Positions 6,423 through 8,213 of a stretch of 8,213 nucleotides of DNA are shown here, one piece after another. Source of the DNA: Lachnospiraceae bacterium (lineage in GTDB: Bacteria; Bacillota_A; Clostridia; Lachnospirales; Lachnospiraceae); the NCBI GenBank assembly GCA_017958935.1, contig JAGDBR010000188.1:1-8213 (forward strand). Direction: 5' to 3'. The notes under the pieces are model-generated. The model made no database searches, was not told where the DNA came from, and worked only from the letters and a program-made list of their open reading frames with translations. Each line of letters starts with the position of its first letter. The first letter of the stretch is position 1. The translations under genes were made by a program, and so were the position numbers.

Positions 6423-7090
6423 TTCTGCCTCCGCGCGATCTCTTTCAGACTGACGGTCTCGAATGCCGGCCGCCGCGCGTTCTCTTTCGCGAGGCATACC
6501 GACAGTGCATATCCCGGTATCTTTTTATACTCGAAAAAAGCGCAGTTCTCCGGCCGGCTCCCGTTTTTCCCGGGCACCGCCGAAAAAGAGCCGAACGGCT
6601 TTTTCAGGCCGTCGCCCAGCGCTTTGACATAGCTTTCCTTCAATGTCCAGACCCGGAAGAAAGCGCGGCGCTTCCGCGCGGCCCCGTGCCTGGAAAAGAT
6701 GTAGTCCTGCTCTTCTTTGGAGAAGAAGCGCTTTGCCACCTTGAGCAGTCCGTCCCGCAGTTCCTCGACGTCGCAGCCGGCTTCCGCATCCGAAAGCACG
6801 CAGACGGCGTAATGCCCCGAGTGGGCCAGATTGAACCGGACGCGCGGCGCGTGCGTAAGATACGGTTTTCCGCCGGGACCGGCCTCTGCCGCGTCCTTCC
6901 CCGCAAGCCCCTGTTTTTCGAGCGCGTGCTGCAGCAGGATGCCGGCGCCGAGCGAAAGATACCTGTCCTTCTCCTGTTTCAGCCGGCCGATCTTCTCCTT
7001 CCGGTCCGCAGGCATCCTGCCGTACCAGAACCGGTACAGCGCGGGGTCCTTCAATTCATCGGTGTCTGCCACGTAAACGGCCGTTTTCAT
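6419..7090 (-). CDS. 4'-phosphopantetheinyl transferase, Sfp type
   Basis: This enzyme transfers the phosphopantetheine arm of coenzyme A to a serine of acyl or peptidyl carrier proteins. The 223 residues match the double-domain Sfp class, unlike AcpS, which is about half as long. Signatures are FNLAHSG (86-92), GCDVEEL (105-111) with the magnesium ligands Asp107 and Glu109, FSKEEQ (123-128), and RVWTLKESYVKALGDGL (146-162) with Trp148, Lys151 and Glu152. All expected catalytic residues are present. No carrier protein, peptide synthetase or polyketide synthase gene lies in the window, so its target is unknown; it might serve the fatty-acid carrier protein or a cluster elsewhere. It is the first gene of the run, has GGAGAAGGA before its ATG and a promoter upstream, and its stop overlaps the proB start, so it should be co-expressed with proline synthesis. 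Confidence 0.93.
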   Translation of the reverse strand: MKTAVYVADTDELKDPALYRFWYGRMPADRKEKIGRLKQEKDRYLSLGAGILLQHALEKQGLAGKDAAEAGPGGKPYLTHAPRVRFNLAHSGHYAVCVLSDAEAGCDVEELRDGLLKVAKRFFSKEEQDYIFSRHGAARKRRAFFRVWTLKESYVKALGDGLKKPFGSFSAVPGKNGSRPENCAFFEYKKIPGYALSVCLAKENARRPAFETVSLKEIARRQK

Positions 7091-7121
7091 ACGTTCCTTC
7101 TCCGGGGGTATATGCTACCAT

Positions 7122-7131
7122 TATCTAGATA
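7122..7131. other. AT-rich 10-base palindrome at the promoter (operator candidate)
   Basis: TATCTAGATA is a perfect inverted repeat that touches the last base of the -10 element of the minus-strand promoter and covers its likely transcription start. It lies in a short AT-rich island within GC-rich surroundings. A repressor site here would be well placed, but ten-base palindromes also arise by chance and no protein can be assigned. Confidence 0.25.
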
Positions 7132-7159
7132 TTTTATCGGTTCGCGGCGCAAATTGCAA
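7131..7159 (-). promoter_or_regulatory. Sigma-A-like promoter for the phosphopantetheinyl transferase/proBAC operon
   Basis: On the minus strand, TTGCAA (7159-7154) is followed after 17 bases by TAAAAT (7136-7131). These match the consensus at four of six and five of six positions with ideal spacing. Transcription should start near 7124, giving a leader of roughly 35 bases before the ATG at 7090. That is too short for a T-box or a riboswitch, so control is more likely at initiation. Confidence 0.6.
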
Positions 7160-7180
7160 GCGTCTCGGCCCATTTTCGCC

Positions 7181-7209
7181 TTGCCCTGACCGCAAAACCG
7201 TGCTATGCT
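7181..7209 (+). promoter_or_regulatory. Promoter with extended -10 for the DUF1836 gene
   Basis: TTGCCC (7181-7186), 17 bases, then TATGCT (7204-7209), with TG one base upstream of the -10 (TGCTATGCT) forming an extended -10. The start would fall near 7216, about 20 bases before the ATG at 7237. It is divergent from the operon promoter, and the two -35 elements are about 20 bases apart, so one bound protein could affect both. Confidence 0.55.
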
Positions 7210-7236
7210 TCTTCTGTTCACGGAGGTGCGTACGAC

Positions 7237-7869
7237 ATGACGTATGACAACAGACTGATCGCCGGAAAGCTTCGCCGGTGGGAAGGCTACCTATCCAATT
7301 TCAAACTGCCGCTCTGGGAGGAGATCCCGGATCTCGGACTTTTCATGGACCAGGTCATCGAGCTGCTGAAGCAGTATCTGGACTATCTGCCGCCCGAACT
7401 GAAGGAAGAACAGTTCATCACGGCCGCGACGATCAACAATTATGTCCGGACGAAGATCATGCCGAAGCCGGTCAAGAAGCGGTACTACCGTGTCCATATC
7501 GCGTATCTGATCATCATCTGCACGCTGAAGCAGACGCTGAGCATCTCGACGATCGGCCACGTGATCCCGCCCGAGACCGACGCAGAGGAAGTACAGCGCA
7601 TCTATGATTCCTACGTCCTGCGGCACCGGCAGGCCGCCGATTATTTCATCGAGCAGGTCCGCATCGTCGCCGGACCGATCCTGGAGCACGAGGACGACGG
7701 TTCGCCGATCGCGACCGGCGACACCGGGGACCTGATCACGTTCACCGCGATCATCGGCGGCTTTTCGAAGCTGCTTGCCGAGAAGCTGCTCCTGCTGGAA
7801 GGCAAGACGCTCGAGAACGGCGGCAGCATCGAGATCCGCAAGGGAAGAAGGAACCGGAAAACAGAATAA
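7237..7869 (+). CDS. DUF1836 domain protein, putative DNA-binding regulator
   Basis: This 210-residue soluble protein matches what I know of the DUF1836 family, found in Firmicutes and thought to carry a MerR-like winged helix. Signatures are PLWEEIPDLGLFMDQVIELL (25-44), TINNYVRTKIMPKPVKKRYY (65-84), the following HIAYLIIICTLKQTLSISTI (87-106), and an acidic stretch after it. The residues from about 61 to 106 would contain the putative recognition helix. The C-terminal half is helical with an Ala- and Leu-rich part (168-188) that may mediate dimerisation, and the last ten residues are strongly basic. GGAGG lies ten bases before the ATG. The gene is transcribed divergently from the proline operon and is followed by its own terminator. 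Control of the neighbouring operon is a fair hypothesis from the arrangement only. No experimentally defined function of the family is known to me. Confidence 0.82.
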   Translation: MTYDNRLIAGKLRRWEGYLSNFKLPLWEEIPDLGLFMDQVIELLKQYLDYLPPELKEEQFITAATINNYVRTKIMPKPVKKRYYRVHIAYLIIICTLKQTLSISTIGHVIPPETDAEEVQRIYDSYVLRHRQAADYFIEQVRIVAGPILEHEDDGSPIATGDTGDLITFTAIIGGFSKLLAEKLLLLEGKTLENGGSIEIRKGRRNRKTE

Positions 7870-7884
7870 ACCGAAGAACGTTTG

Positions 7885-7923
7885 AACGCCCCGGCTTCCG
7901 CATGACGGAGACCGGGGCGTTTT
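7885..7923 (+). terminator. Rho-independent terminator after the DUF1836 gene
   Basis: AACGCCCCGG (7885-7894) pairs perfectly with CCGGGGCGTT (7912-7921). The stem continues after one mismatch through CTTCCG/CGGAGA-type pairing to a CATGA loop. A short T-run (TTTT, 7920-7923) follows on the plus strand. It lies 15 bases after the stop of the DUF1836 gene. On the minus strand the same hairpin follows the converging gene by about 30 bases but has no clear T-run, so termination in that direction would be weaker. Confidence 0.88.
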
Positions 7924-7953
7924 GTATCGATCTGCTCAAGTTTTCTGCGGGCG

Positions 7954-8213
7954 TCAGTTCTCCGTCTCACCGGCTTGTGCGCCGTCGTCTCCGGAGAATT
8001 CACCCGCGTCGTCCGTGAATTCGGACGCGTCCGGACCGGCATTGCCGGAGGCGTCCGCCGCGGCGGCCAACGCTTCCGCAGAGACGGCAGCCGTTTCGGG
8101 ACTGCCGGCGTGCTCTTCTTTTGCTTCGGCTTCGGCTTCCGCTTTGCCGGTCACTTCCGCCCGGTGTTTCTTTTCGCTCTGATCCAAAAGATATCCGACC
8201 AAAAGACCGATCA
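7954..8213 (-). CDS. C-terminal part of a membrane protein with an acidic Ala/Glu-rich tail (cut by window edge)
   Basis: The frame is open to the right edge, so the beginning is missing. The TTG at 8202 could be read as a start but is more likely internal, because the reading continues upstream as IGLLVGYLLDQ, the end of a hydrophobic helix. A basic patch SEKKHR follows, then about 65 low-complexity residues rich in Ala, Glu, Asp, Gly and Ser (AEAEAEAKEE, AEALAAAADAS, EFTDDAGEFSGDDG). The pattern suggests a short membrane anchor with a disordered, negatively charged tail, probably cytoplasmic given the basic patch after the helix. I do not recognise a family, and such tails vary even between close relatives. 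The stop is TGA at 7956-7954, and the terminator hairpin of the converging gene lies just beyond. Confidence 0.6.
   Translation of the reverse strand, partial: IGLLVGYLLDQSEKKHRAEVTGKAEAEAEAKEEHAGSPETAAVSAEALAAAADASGNAGPDASEFTDDAGEFSGDDGAQAGETEN

Noticed and set aside
6423..6497. Longer proB start giving a 25-residue Arg/Glu-rich extension
   Set aside because: It would overlap the transferase by 79 bases, whereas the internal ATG has GGAGG and matches the conserved start of the kinase domain.
7091..7124. T-box or amino-acid riboswitch leader for the proline operon
   Set aside because: The predicted leader is only about 35 bases, and no T-box sequence or stable structure is visible.
1..8213. 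CRISPR array, insertion sequence, integrase, toxin-antitoxin pair, tRNA or rRNA
   Set aside because: I saw no regularly spaced repeats, terminal inverted repeats, transposase or recombinase motifs, or RNA-gene signatures on either strand.

Overview
The window is GC-rich bacterial DNA (I estimate about 60% GC by eye) and almost fully coding. The organism is most likely a GC-rich member of the Firmicutes, probably Clostridia. Three things point there: a DUF1836 protein (a family I know from Firmicutes), strong Shine-Dalgarno sequences of the AGGAGG type, and a glutamate 5-kinase without the C-terminal PUA domain. I cannot name a genus from the sequence.

From about 7090 down to position 1, nine genes lie head to tail on the minus strand and look like one long transcription unit. 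In transcription order they are: an Sfp-type 4'-phosphopantetheinyl transferase (7090-6419); the complete proline pathway proB (6422-5661), proA (5645-4386) and proC (4383-3586); a major-facilitator-like permease (3579-2461); a 117-residue multi-spanning membrane protein (2464-2111); a 61-residue single-span membrane peptide (2042-1857); a family 4 glycosyltransferase (1784-519); and an acyltransferase-3 family membrane protein cut by the left edge (522-1). Three junctions are 4-base ATGA overlaps and three have gaps of 2 to 15 bases. Only the gaps on either side of the 61-residue gene are wider (65 and 72 bases), and the first of these holds a strong hairpin.

The unit appears to start at a sigma-A-like promoter (7159-7131, TTGCAA-17-TAAAAT). 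A divergent promoter with an extended -10 (7181-7209) drives the only complete plus-strand gene, a DUF1836 putative DNA-binding protein (7237-7869). That gene ends in a rho-independent terminator (7885-7923). Converging on the same terminator is the 3' part of a minus-strand gene (8213-7954) encoding a membrane segment followed by a long acidic, alanine-rich tail.

Functionally, ProB, ProA and ProC convert glutamate to proline. The phosphopantetheinyl transferase activates carrier proteins. The glycosyltransferase and acyltransferase probably build or decorate a lipid or envelope glycan. Nothing visible shows that these activities form one pathway. The mixed operon, the small membrane genes inside it and the divergent DUF1836 gene are the points most worth following up. 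I see no CRISPR array, transposon, phage gene, tRNA or rRNA.
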